Of a DNA stretch of 64,000 nt, positions 1 through 11,384 are shown in pieces (within the stretch, counting starts at the first letter, position 1; every line of letters begins with the position of its first letter). A model generated the notes under the pieces. The model was not told the DNA's origin. It made no database searches and saw nothing but the letters and a program-made list of their open reading frames with translations. Source of the DNA: Dactylellina haptotyla (taxonomy: Eukaryota; Ascomycota; Orbiliomycetes; Orbiliales; Orbiliaceae); NCBI GenBank assembly GCA_031310005.1, contig CM062384.1:2728001-2792000 (forward strand). The letters run 5' to 3'. Both the position numbers and the translations under genes were made by a program.

Positions 1-1746
1 CAACTCTATACAAAGGCTTATCTTTTTCTCGGTATATCTGCAGGTATCAAAGAATCAGCAACTCGCCCTAAAACGAAATACTGAGAAGTTCCGTTAAACT
101 CACATTTGAGGCAATAATACTCCCAGCCTGGATGAACATATTATACAGCGCGCTTGCTACTGTCCTTGTCCTCACAGTCCCCGCATTCCTACTTGTAATA
201 GCAACCAATATGGCATGGGCATACGGATGGCCTACTAGTAAAGTCGCAAGGGCAAACTTGGTCCACGCCGACGCTGTGCTAGGTATCACAGCTAGCGCAA
301 TAAGAACCGGTAGCGTCCAAAATTGGGCAATCAAAACCACTATTATACGCATATTCACTTTTTCTGAGAACCAGGTCCAGAAGAGTAGTTGAAGAATGAA
401 CAACACATAAGCAGGAATAGTAAGCAGGTTCGTTTCGAAAGTGTCGAATCCCGCAGCTCGAAGTTGAAGTGTGAGATATGCGACCATCGTAGCCATTGGG
501 ATTTGCCAAGTGAGTCCCATAAGATAAATCGGCCACATATCGTAATCTGTGAAACTCTCCCAGAACAGTCTCAAGCTTAAAGCCTGGCGATTGTGCATGG
601 TGCCCTTTCCAGGGTCATCACGGAGAATTCTGTTGACCATAATCTTTTCTTCACGGACTTTGAACCAGCCATTCTTTCCGCGGAACCAGCTTGCAGTTTG
701 TGTTGGAGATGGCGGGAGGTAGAACCAGGAGATAACGCCGATGACACCCGTTAAGGTACCTTCGAGGGCAAAGAGCCAGCGCCAGCCGCCCATACCGTGT
801 AGACCTCGCATGCGCAAGATACCGAAAGCAAGAAATGCAGCAACGATTTGAGTGGACTGGTAAGCGACCCAGAAGAATGCCAGACGGATAGGTAGTTCTT
901 TGCCGGTGTAGAAATAAGATAGGTATAGTACTATACTCGTCCGTTAGCTTCGCCCGGTCCCCACTGTCAAGAAGAAAAAAATGTCTTTTAGATACTTACC
1001 AACATCAGCAATGAAGCCACCTTCGATCATTCCGATGAGCGCGCGGGTGGCATAAAAGGAACCTTTCCCTGAAAGAAACGCTTGAAGACTGGCAACAATA
1101 GACCATGAAACCATTTGGATGGGGATCCAATTATCTGGCCCGAGTTTCTTTGATATAAGTTGCGACGGAAGCTCCGCTGCAAGAAATGATACTAAGAATA
1201 TAGTTTGACCGGTATTCTAGATTCAAATATGAATATTAGCAGTTTAGCTCCTAAGGCAGTTTGATATGAGTTACATACGTAGTCATTGGTATTTAATTTA
1301 AGGTCACCAAGCATATTGTCTGATAAAGCCTGTGAGATGTTTCCTCTATCCAATTGGAGGGCGAAGAACATTAAGCAAGCCCATGTACATATCCTCCAGT
1401 CTATCTATAAAAAAGTTAGCAAGTCATTAAGAACTACATATTTGTCTATAGGGATTATCTTTACCTTGCGGACAAGCTTCCTTTCTTCTTTCGGGTCCCA
1501 TTCAAACTTCGGGTCATAGCGATGTTTGCCTTCATAGCTATCAATGGGTTCATAAAATGAATCATCAAGACCAGCATTATCAAATGTCGTATTTCGGTCC
1601 TTCAGCGATTCATCAGACAGCGAACTAGCATCAGACAGTGGATGTGTTACGACGGCTGAAGGGCGTTTTAGGTCCGTATCTGAGTTATGCGAGGAAACAA
1701 CCGGACTGGGCCCATCCGACCCAGAGGCCGGTGATATCTTCGACAT
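1..1746 (-). CDS. MFS permease, Dal5/Soa1 family (3' end outside window)
   Basis: Predicted plasma-membrane anion:H+ symporter of the Dal5 (allantoate permease) family. Exons on the minus strand: 1746-1465, 1404-1279, 1216-1000, 930-104 and 37-1; all four junctions keep frame and give 496 residues before the window edge. The N-terminal ~90 residues are a Ser/Asp-rich cytosolic tail. Then come family hallmarks: DWRI...LQLDRGNISQAL in TM1, LNTNDYNTGQTIF, LPSQLISKKLGP, YLSYFYTGKELPIRLAFFW, GWRWLFALEG, and IYREKDKPLYR after the last intron. LPSQLISKKLGP and the NDY box recall the yeast Soa1 sulfonate-transporter branch, but that is from memory. It is divergent from a TauD dioxygenase, which fits sulfonate import. 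The final TM region and stop lie beyond base 1. Confidence 0.9.
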
Positions 1747-3493
1747 GATCGGGATTAATCGTAAGAAAGAAACCTGAACCAAAAGAAACAAAGAGAAAGA
1801 TATATCTATAGGAGATTGTTAGAAACTGAGGAATCAGACCGACGGGGATCATCATTTACGAGCGATCGGAGCTGGCTTTATAGTACAAACCTTATGCCGA
1901 CGCCGGAAATCAGACAACCATTTAACAATATCGCCATACTTTGTGCGGTATGCAGGTGTGTGCAAGCACACCAAGAACCGAGAAGCTTTAATATACTGCG
2001 TTGCATGCATGCAGCATCCCAAGGCTCTGGGTTTGGCCGTGGCATCTTGTCAAGCGAATTGAAGATGGTAGGGGAGAGCTTGTTTCCGCTGGGCTGTTAC
2101 TGGGGAGGTTGCAATGCTCCCCCACACTTCGCCTTTAAGCCATCAGATGTCGACATTTGCTAGATTCTTTCGAACCTCGTGCGTACTCCTTCCTTCGTAT
2201 CGGCAGAGTATGATATTGAGTTGCTATTGTTGACGAACCGTCCGTTTTCGGCACAGCCCTTTAAATGTGCTAACATATTGAGGTCATTGATCAAAGTATC
2301 TTTCAATTAAAGGTATGCTTTCCTCTATATCTTGAGCTTGTCAAATAAGGCACTCGCGGCTGCAGGTGTTGGTGCTGGGGTTGGACACCAGGCCGCAAAG
2401 ATCTGCACCCAGTGCACCTCGTTCCTACGCTCAGTCAATTCCTAAATGGCAGAAATTTTACTTCAAAACAATCATAAGCTACTGACTCGGGTCCTCTCGG
2501 AAGTTTTCTTCTCCGGCTATTAATTTTTTAATGCATGTTGTGGAATCTCGTCTGGATGTCATCACGCAATCCTCATCCACCTTTGCGACAGGCAGTGGGG
2601 CGATACTCCAACACTAAAATGTGTTGTCCTTCTTTGAGCTCTTCGATCAAGTGCGTGACTACGATATTGATAGCCGCGCAAACTAAATAAACAACAGCGA
2701 GCTGATGATTGGCCAACCTAAGAGTTTGTGCGTGAATGAGAAATAAAGCTTGGAAATGATGTAAGAACCCTGGTTAGCTATCAATTGGTACTTGCCATGC
2801 TAACACCAGGGTCAACACTTCTAGACCCGTCCGCTACGACGTTGCCAATCCGCATATCTTTGCTTGGCCTCACTATCAAGTCAGGGTATTGATAACGGAT
2901 TAACCCACATCAATTTCCAAGGGCAGTTGCTCAATTACTAGCATGCCATACTCGAATACCTTCTATCCCCCACATGCTGCTATCCTGTCACCTGTCAAGT
3001 GTCGACCCCGTCTCGAACAGCCGGCTCCCCTCCAGCGGGTCAAACCACGTTTTCACATTTATACCGTTCCGATAGACAAAGAATATCTTTGGATCACGCA
3101 ATATAGCCCCTATCGAGTGGCAATGGTTCTCGGCAATCTCATATACCCATATCTATTACCAGTACCCATGACTTAAAGACACCCGTGAACCAGGTCAATA
3201 CTTGATATGGACATATTCGGCGAGTTCAATATCAGCCAGGCGGCAGAAACGAACGGGTATATCGGCACCTGAATCAATGAATTGTAGAGAACTTCGAGTT
3301 GATATCTAAGAATTCGAATTGTATGTTTGTAATCAGACGGCCGATATCGTCCCTATCAGAAAACTGTGGAACCATAAATTCCCCGCATTTGGCGCTGAGA
3401 AATCCAAATTTCACAAGTTTCCAGTATCGCACTGTAAACAGCACATCAGACATTGAGCTTGGTTCTTCTCCGAGGATAGCCTAGAATCACACA
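1747..3493. other. Divergent intergenic region, permease/dioxygenase
   Basis: AT-rich 1.75 kb between two divergent start codons, so it probably carries both promoters. The longest open stretches (1816-2163 and 2943-3176, plus strand) are short and unsplit and show no recognisable motif. I see no intact gene. Confidence 0.5.
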
Positions 3494-4955
3494 ATGGCGC
3501 CAGCTGCACCCGTCCAGAATGACAGAGAGCAGGTTTTAGTAAACCTTCCTCCAGGGTCAGGGCCTACGGTATACAAAGAGGCCTATGACAACGGGCCTCG
3601 CTCTTATGAAAGAGAAATCAATAAAAAAGACACCGCACCTCCACCGAAATATCCTAATTATCTCCCGACGTGGAACCCTGATGTCAAGTGAGATATATTC
3701 TCTTCCATCAATTACCTTGGGCTTTACTTACATATTGTGACAGATACCCACCACTCACGCCATTCGAGCACCACGACCATGGCAAAGACGCAGACCCAAC
3801 TTTCCCCAACTTACTCAAAGACGCAAAAGTCACGGATCTCACTAGCAATATTGGTGTTGAAATCGAAGGAGTTCAATTGAGCAGCCTCACAAACGCCGGG
3901 AAAGACGAATTGGCGTTATATGTTGCCCAAAAGAAAGTTGTGGGTATGTATAGATTCCTTGACTCCTCCTTCATCTCACAAAAGTATAAGGCTAAAATCT
4001 GTACACAAATTAGCCTTCAGAAATCAGGATTTTGCAGATCTTCCCATCCAAGAGGCTCTTGATTATGGCGGCTACTTCGGTCGTCACCATATCCACCCAA
4101 CTTCAGGCGGCCCAGCAGGACGTAAGCACAGTATCCATCTTCTCCTTATTAACCAAAAAGTCTAACAAGATCTAATATCAGACCCTGAGGTTCACCTTGT
4201 GCACCGCTCTGTCGATGACACCTCCGCCCAAGACTTCCTAAAAGAGCATTCAAATAGCTTGACATGGCACTCCGATGTCACCTATGAAAAACAACCACCC
4301 GGCACCACCTTCCTTTACCTCCTTGACGGACCACCTACTGGTGGTGACACGCTATTTGCCAACATGGCCGAGGCTTATAACAGACTATCACCGGAATTCA
4401 GAAAACGACTGCATGGGCTGAAGGCAGTGCATTCGGCACATGAACAGGCTACTGCTAGCTTGGTCCGTGGGGGTATCGTAAGAAGAGAGCCAGTCACTAG
4501 TGTGCACCCTGTCGTAAGAGAGCACCCAGTAACTAAGGAGAAGGCCATTTTCGTGAATCCGCAGTGTAAGCACCTTCAGCATTTCGCATCGTCAGTCGCA
4601 GACTGTGCCGCACGCTAATACTCCTCGCTAGTCACACGATACATTGTCGGATATAAAAAGGAGGAGTCGGACTTCCTGCTTAAATTCCTTTATGATCATG
4701 TTGCTTTCGGCCAAGATTTCCAGGCGAGAGTAAAATGGGCACCAGGTACTGTTGTTGTCTGGGATAACCGGTAAGCTTGCAAGCCAAAATTAAATACCCC
4801 TGGCCCTCTACATTCTATAATAGCTAATAAATTATGTAATTTTCAGAGTAACATTCCATTCTGCTATCTTGGATTGGTTTGATGGACACAGGCGTCATTT
4901 AGCCAGAATTACGCCACAAGCAGAGGCGCCATATGAGGCGCCACCCGGGAATTAA
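3494..4955 (+). CDS. TauD/TfdA-family Fe(II)/2-oxoglutarate sulfonate dioxygenase
   Basis: Predicted cytosolic non-heme iron dioxygenase that hydroxylates the carbon bearing a sulfonate, releasing sulfite, as in yeast Jlp1. Six exons: 3494-3687, 3744-3943, 4014-4121, 4182-4565, 4632-4770 and 4847-4955; the joined frame gives 377 residues, normal for the fungal family. The metal triad is visible: H and D in LTWHSDVTYE (exon 4) and the distal His in RVTFHSAI (exon 6). The 2-oxoglutarate-binding Arg is in RRHLARITPQAEAP at the C-terminus. GGYFGRHHIHPTSG and GGDTLFANMAEAYNRLSP are also typical. There is no signal peptide. The divergent Soa1-like permease suggests uptake and cleavage of organosulfonates as a sulfur source; the exact substrate is not visible. 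Confidence 0.93.
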
Positions 4956-5511
4956 TCTAATCTTACACAGGAAGTTATAATAACGTATTTATGGAGTATA
5001 TGTGAGCCTCGCCAGGTCTTTGGTATCCTATTGCTTTCAAATTAAGTGTGACTACGTTGTATCTTTATAGTTATTGAATAACTAAATGCAAGGCATCAAT
5101 CAAACCTGTCTAAAGACCGTGATGAAGTGACATGATTATAACTTCCTGTGGTTATCAAGCGAAGCTATCATTGGATAAAATTAATGGGAAGTAAGCGATT
5201 CTAAGCGGAGGCAATCCGAAATCTTGTCATTATTTATCACGTAACTACCCTAAAGGAGATTCCGCATTCACGCCGGTTTTTGCGGTCTCCTGGGTTGAAG
5301 TGAAGGCAGGTTTTGTGTTGAGGTTGCAATTTTAAACCTTCCCGGAATTGAGTCCGACTCCGCGCTTTCAGCGTCACAATGGACCATTCTCGGTATAAAA
5401 TGGCGGTGTTCGGGGCTACATGCCCCCAAACAACTCATTGGTGAGCTTGTTGGTGTATCAGATCATGCTTAAGCAGACATCACCCAAAAATAAACTTGAA
5501 ATAGCATCACG
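4956..5511. other. Intergenic, dioxygenase 3' / ABC gene promoter
   Basis: About 0.55 kb without coding signal. It holds the 3' end of the dioxygenase and the promoter of the ABC gene, with a TATA box at 5394-5400. Confidence 0.5.
5394..5400 (+). promoter_or_regulatory. TATA box of the ABC ATPase gene
   Basis: TATAAAA, 112 bp before the ATG at 5512, a usual distance for a fungal TATA element. Assigned from sequence and position only. Confidence 0.45.
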
Positions 5512-7390
5512 ATGTCTTCATCACTCGTGCGAATTGCTAACTCTACCTTCCGTCGTGCGTCTTCCGGACAGGTCTTCTTCCCTAATTTATCCTTCAGTAT
5601 TCCATCTCTCCAATCGTCAACGAAAGGCGTGGAGAGATGGGGAGTCCTAGGCCCTTCTAGCTCTGGCAAATCCACATTCTTGCAAATCCTTCAAGGGTCA
5701 CATATATGCACACCTCCCGCCGGCCGCACCTACCCCGCAATTACAAACCAGAGGAAATATCCTTCATTCTCTATCGCATTGGTCGATTTCTCTGCCAAAG
5801 GATCTTTTGGAGAGAATGTGATGGGAGAGTACATGTCTAGTCGGTAGCTAATTATCTAACTATTCTGATCTAACTACCTGCTCGTGTACTTGGTTACTGA
5901 GGCGTCGTTTTGGCAGATACGAATCGCGGCGTGGCTCTAAAGACTTGACATTGCGTCAATGGTTGGAAAGAACAGCATTACATCTCCCACTCTACACAGA
6001 TAACTTCGACTTTGAATCCCATCTTGCAACACGGGCTGCGGATGTTCCGCTTGAGACCGTGACAACGGGGCTCAGACTTACGAAGCTATTAGAGCAACCT
6101 GTCAGCACACTGAGTAATGGCCAAGGGCGACGAGCTAGGATTGCACAAGCGCTGTTAAAGGGCGTAGAGTTGCTGCTATTAGACGAACCATTCAGTATAC
6201 GATTTCCGCAATTACACCCCCGATGTGACTTACTATGCTAACTGCGAATCTCCGAATAGTGGGGTTGGATCCATGGTCTACGGATCAATTATCTGATCTT
6301 CTTGAGAAAATATCGTCTCCAAGAACAGGCGATATATCTAAAATCTCTTCACAGGTTGTAATATCCTTACGACCGCAAGACTATCTTCCAGACTGGGTTA
6401 CACATGTTGCATACGTGGAAGACAGCCAGATAGTCGCTATGGGCAACAAAGACGAAATCATGTCTTCTTTGAAGCTCAAAAAAACATCCCCTTCTCCCGC
6501 CGTCGGTATTCTTCAGCAGGTATATAAAAGCGACCTTGAGTCTCAGCACATGTCGCGTGCAGCGGAGACAACACAGACAAACGGATCTAAGGAAGCACTA
6601 GTTGAGATGATGGATGTCAAGATATCCTATAAAGATCGCGAAATTCTCAAAGACTTCTCGTGGACAATCAAAAGAGGAGACAGATGGGGCCTATTTGGTC
6701 CGAATGGTAAGTCAGTCTAATTTGATGATAAAATTTTATGACCAATGGCCTAGAGGAACCGAATTAAACGAATTTAATTAATCGGTTACAGGCTCCGGCA
6801 AGACAACTATTTTGGCAATCATTACTTCTGATCACCCACTCTCCTATTCCCAACCAGTAAAATTATTCGGCCGATACCGCCTTCCTTCACCTGGAATTCC
6901 TGGAATATCGGTGTTTGAATTACAGTCTCTCATCGGCCATTCATCACCCGAAATTCACCAGTTCTTCCCCCGTAGGCTTTCTCTCCGCCAGTGTGTTGAA
7001 TCAGCATGGGCGGAAACCTTTATTACAAAGCCACAGTTCTCATCAAACGCGAAAGAGCTAGTAGATGATATATTTGCCTACTTTGAAATATCACCGGAAG
7101 ACCAGCTGAAATCGTTTAGCGATTGTGGGCTATCAACACAAAGACTAGCGTTGTTCATGCGAGCCATAGTCAAGCGGCCTGATATTGTGATTCTAGACGA
7201 AGCATTCAGCGGCATGGATAGCAAGTTGAGAGATAAATGTATGCACTACTTGGAAAAGAGCCTCGAGGAGCGGCAAGCATTGATTGTCGTTAGTCATTTG
7301 GATGAAGAAATACCTCGGGTGGTAGACAAATGGGTTAGGCTCCGTGAAGCGGGTGAAGAGGAGCAGGCAATTTTTGGGAAACGGGAATGA
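5512..7390 (+). CDS. Soluble tandem ABC ATPase (YDR061W/ModF-like)
   Basis: Two nucleotide-binding domains and no membrane segments, so not a transporter by itself. Exons 5512-5843, 5917-6194, 6260-6706 and 6792-7390 give 551 residues. NBD1 has Walker A GPSSSGKST, signature LSNGQGRRARIAQAL and Walker B LLLLDEPFMGLDP (formed across an intron). NBD2 has Walker A GPNGSGKTT (also across an intron), Walker B IVILDEAFSGMD and an H-loop IVVSHLDEE. The NBD2 signature is degenerate: SDCGLSTQR in place of an LSGGQ-like loop. This matches the yeast YDR061W group, distantly like bacterial ModF and often predicted mitochondrial; its function is not established. The start is the first ATG in the conserved frame, and a TATA box lies 112 bp upstream. 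Confidence 0.88.
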
Positions 7391-7736
7391 GTATGAATCA
7401 TCTCTAAATTTGGTGTGCTAGTTCAAAAGCCTAGCCGTCGAACTTGATCAAAGTAAGCACAACTTACACCGACCGAGGTTTAGTTATCATGTTACGGAAT
7501 CCTGTGTCCATTTGACTATCTCTTTAGCTTAATGTACAAAAGAAATTTGGATACAATTCTCTTTTAACTTTTACTCAGCCATTTCCAATTCCTGATAAAT
7601 ATTCCCCGAGACCAAAATCAAAGTAAGAAAGATATTTAGTTTTACAAAATGCTGGTTAGCTATGTAATATTTGAAAAAGAAGCCTCGAGTTCCGAACCAA
7701 GTTCTGCAGACCTAGTTCGCTCCGAAGAATCAGTGC
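7391..7736. other. Convergent 3' intergenic spacer
   Basis: About 350 bp between the convergent ABC gene and the cysteine-rich secreted protein. AT-rich 3' flanks; nothing else seen. Confidence 0.5.
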
Positions 7737-8252
7737 TTAGCAGCTGCATCCACAAGCCTTAGACTTGCCAGAACACCCTGCACCACAAGCAAAGCCTGGT
7801 GAGTCGGAGCAATCTCTAAAGCTGCTGCAGGCTTTCCATTGTCCAAGTCCTCCATTGGACGCGGTCCAGCACCATTCTCCGTTCGCTCCGCAAGATTTCC
7901 AGCAGTAGTTATCAGTGCAGCCGTATGGAGCTCCGTAATAGCATTTGCTTGCTTCTCGGCCAGAGAGGGTAGCAATAACCGTGTCCGCAGTTATTTCAGG
8001 GTTATTTTGGCTCCGCTTGATGAACTCGGCGTTCATTGGAGCCAGGGAGGCATTTTTGAGGTCGCGATTGCGACCCAGTGGGTGATCGGCACATTTGCGG
8101 ACATCGCTGAGCTGGACTCCTTCTGGGAGATCTTCGGCGGAGACAGAGAAAACACCTAGAGTACCACACTCAGCGGCGGTGGAAGAAACTGCGGCGCCGA
8201 AGACGGCAGTGGCTTGAGCAACAGCGAAGAGGGTTGCGGTGGTGAACTTCAT
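7737..8252 (-). CDS. Small secreted cysteine-rich protein (14 Cys), possibly IDI-2-like
   Basis: Single-exon ORF of 171 residues. A signal peptide covers about residues 1-20. The next ~60 residues look like a propeptide ending in a Kex2-type KR at 79-80. The C-terminal ~70 residues hold 12 cysteines (from KCYYGAPYGC at 103-112 to the terminal CGCSC), with WKSCGANGEWCW and a GQWKACSSFRDC segment. Two more Cys (29 and 54) are in the propart. Dense paired cysteines after a Kex2 site fit a disulfide-stabilised extracellular protein, effector-like or antimicrobial. The pattern recalls the IDI-2 group of secreted fungal proteins, but I hold that loosely. Function unknown. A TATA box lies 155-162 bp upstream of the ATG. 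Confidence 0.85.
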   Translation of the reverse strand: MKFTTATLFAVAQATAVFGAAVSSTAAECGTLGVFSVSAEDLPEGVQLSDVRKCADHPLGRNRDLKNASLAPMNAEFIKRSQNNPEITADTVIATLSGREASKCYYGAPYGCTDNYCWKSCGANGEWCWTASNGGLGQWKACSSFRDCSDSPGFACGAGCSGKSKACGCSC

Positions 8253-10219
8253 TTTTATAGTATAAAAAATAAATAAATAAATTATTTATTTCTGAGTAAG
8301 ATTTGAAATATGAGAGGTTTGGAGTGTAGATATTCAGTGGAGCTTGAGCTATGAATGCTTGAGAAGAATCTGAGAAAGAAATGTCGAAGTCCGGGAAAAT
8401 CACTGACTTTTATACTCGGCCCTCCTATGTTGGTGGAAGTCCTAATCGTGTGATGAGAGAGGCTTCAATGAGATCAAGTTCTAATATCATCAAGTAGGAT
8501 CCGCTGATCGTACGTCGCAATCCAATATCGTATTCATCATGATCTTGTTGATATTTGTTCCATAGCCCCAGTAGCAAGTGCGGCTCGGAATTTCCCGTCG
8601 CTCAACAATTTGCTAAAATCTTATGGATACGATCTCTCCTGCTTAAAGCGATTGCCGTTGATGCTCTTTTGTGTAGATGTGCTACGATCTCGGATCGATA
8701 TTGTGGCCAAGGAACGTTTTTCTTCATGTCTGCATAATGATTTAGGTTCCCCGGATTCCCTTTTCAGCATAGCTAGCCCCTGTAGATGTATACGGGGCGG
8801 CTCAAAAATAGTTTTTATGCAATATTCTAAGGCTATCCCTGGCTTTATCAACATCCTTGTTCGGAGGCTCAACGATACTTGCATATATACGAGCAGATTG
8901 TTACCTATTATACGACAGCTTCGAGGATATTTCGATTGAAGTCCCCATCTAGTTCTGTAACGGGACCTCCGGTATATCCTTTGAGGATTTGAAGGCTAGC
9001 GGAGAAGCCTTATTACGTGAAAAATGGAAAGTCTCTTCCGAGAATAGTCATAGATCCCCAGGTTGAAGTTACACAATTATGTAAGCTACTCTAGGCATAG
9101 AAAGATGACATCAATCTCATCATTCCAAAAAGAGTTCCGGGAGCTAAGGGTTTACCCATGCTCCAATCTCACGGGATCATCAGTACAGTATTAGATGATA
9201 TGATATCAGACAATAAAAAACCCTCGACAGTAAGAAACCAATTTCCCCGGATTCTGGAAGGAGTCGAGCTAAGTCGCTATTCTGTCTTCTCAAATTTACG
9301 GTCTCCCAATAATTATCTGAACGAGGCAAACTAGGTAGCATATGTCCCTCTTCCACCCATCCTTAGCGTTTCATTGGTGTTATCCCTAGGAAATAACGCA
9401 TCGCAGTCGCTACGGTACCTTGTCAATATTAATCCTAGGGAGTGAATACGAGCGAGCGGCATGCCGTGATGTGTAACAACACCTTGCTAGGTTCCGAACT
9501 GCGCCTTCCGAAAATGAAAATCCTAGACTGGGAAATGGTAAGGAGATACGTATAACCCACTTGATTCTTTTAAACTTTCCTATTTTACCTGCTCGTTACA
9601 GAGCCTCGATCCGCAATTGCATATCCGACCCGCTAAGCTAAATCAATAAACAATAGCGTGAAGATAAGTCGAGGGTTTGAATTCTGACTTTCATGATATT
9701 GATAGCTGATAGCAAATATATTTTCTCATACGAGATCGAGATATCCGTTTACGTGATTCTTTTACTATACGCCCCACTTTTCTATTTTGCATCGAATAGC
9801 ATTTCTTAATAAAAGTACGTGGTATTTTGCGTGAGAAAGTCAAATTACCAACATTTCTTTATCTCGCGAAGTGGACTGCCGCCATCTTACCGCCGCCGTG
9901 GCACAGACACAGCCATTTTTGTTGGATAACGTGAATCCCCATAACTGTACCGTATTAGATATTACAAGGTCTACCCCATAAGATACCATGATCAGATGGC
10001 ATTTACCTTGGGTGAATATTTACGGTTGGATAACATGTGTTCATCGGGGCAAAAATTGTTCCTATACATCTAACAATACGAGTTTTATAAAATATTCATG
10101 TAAATTATGTAAGGTTGTAGTAAAAGTCACTACTATTATAAATACATCCTCATACGTTTATCTTTTGTCAACTCCTATTATTTAAGGGATAGCAGACTGG
10201 AGTTATAGAACTAAGATCC
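8253..10219. other. AT-rich intergenic region
   Basis: About 2 kb. It carries the promoter of the cysteine-rich protein gene at its left end and the 3' flank of the next minus-strand gene at its right end. Only short overlapping ORFs without motifs are present; no gene, tRNA or repeat family recognised. Confidence 0.45.
8407..8414 (-). promoter_or_regulatory. TATA box of the cysteine-rich protein gene
   Basis: TATAAAAG read on the minus strand, about 155 bp before the ATG at 8252. Strong match and plausible spacing for a highly expressed secreted-protein gene. Confidence 0.5.
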
Positions 10220-11384
10220 TTAAAATATCGCAGTGAAAGCCAAAAGAGGTAAATTTTGATTGGAAGCGTTCGTCGGATCAGACAATGCCACAACCGGGTC
10301 GGATCCCGCCTGGACTAATACGGTGCTGACGCCTCGGTAGCACGTTATCTGCCTCGTTTCGCTGAGCTGGCAGGTAATATCAGTCAATCCAGCAAGCGGG
10401 GGCGTCGGTTGCATGAAGATATAACCATACTGCGACGAGTTCATCGTGCCGTGCTTGTCTCCAGAAGTGAGTCTACCACTGTCGATGCGGAAATAAGACG
10501 CAGCTTGGATATCCGTAGTGAACCCAAGCATCAGGAAATTCAAAAACGTGGTGAGCACCAGGTACTGCTCCACACCAGTTTGGGTGAACGTCACTTTGAT
10601 TTTGAATTGGCTCACGGTCTGGGTGGATACAGCCTGAACCGTGGTGGTTTGGACTTCAATCGACGTTTCGGTTTTCGTGGCATCCGTTGTCGTGATAGAT
10701 CTCGTCTCGGTGACCGTCACGACCGTCGAATACGATAGTGTGGTTGACACCGTAACAGTGGTAGATCGAGGACTGACCGAGCTAACGCCTATGCAGGAAC
10801 AGGCACTCTGAAAGCGGACCGCGCCCGAACACGGTGTGGCATATTGAGGGAAGGAAAAGGTGCCAGCGTCAGTCACAATTCTCTTTTGAAAAATTGTCAC
10901 AGTTGCGCCCGGAACATTGACAGTGGACACAGAAGTTTGTGACAAGGTTTCGGTAGCGGTAGCATGCTGGGTGTTTGTTTCAGTGACGTGCACAGTAGAC
11001 GTTGCGGTTGTAGAGAACGTCTGAGTATTGGTATATGTTCTACGCCGTCCCGATGTTAGTCTATCGTTCTTATTTGAAAGTCCCGTCTCGAAATTAAACA
11101 ATTTCTGAGTAGGAAGCTTACACGGTGGTGAGCTGTGACAGGAAAGCCGAGCAATCGCTCGAGGCGGCGCCGATACGTGTAGCAATCTGAGTAGCTCGTA
11201 AAGCTATTGCGTTGCTTAAATATATTAGAAAATGCTACCGGCATATATAAACGAAAAGATTCGGACATGAACGCTGAAAAAATTACTCACCTCGCAAACA
11301 AAGATCGGCATTGCATTTAGTCACTGCAGCGGCAGACGTAAAAGCCGCCAAAGTCAGTGTGACATATAAATGTTTCAGCAGCAT
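10220..11384 (-). CDS. Secreted Thr-rich protein with CNxDxCLRAL / ACSC module
   Basis: Three exons (11384-11291, 11203-11122, 11039-10220) give 331 residues. Signal peptide about 1-20 (LLKHLYVTLTLAAFTSAAA). The mature N-terminus has CNADLCLRALRA (24-35) and a second Cys pair partner in SSDCSAF near 49. Then follow a Thr/Val-rich stalk (TVHVTETNTQ...), a paired-cysteine hinge ending SACSCIGV near 136-143, and a second TVTV-type stalk. The last ~140 residues read as a beta-rich domain (FLMLGFTTDIQAASYFRID). The exon 1/2 acceptor was chosen because it alone restores CLRALRA. No enzyme motif is seen; an extracellular or wall-linked role is inferred. The same module order occurs inside the gene at 43364-47305. 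Family function unknown. Confidence 0.82.

Noticed and set aside
9592-9690. TTTGAATTC-containing stretch considered as a tRNA T-arm
   Set aside because: No matching acceptor, D or anticodon stems can be drawn; not a tRNA.
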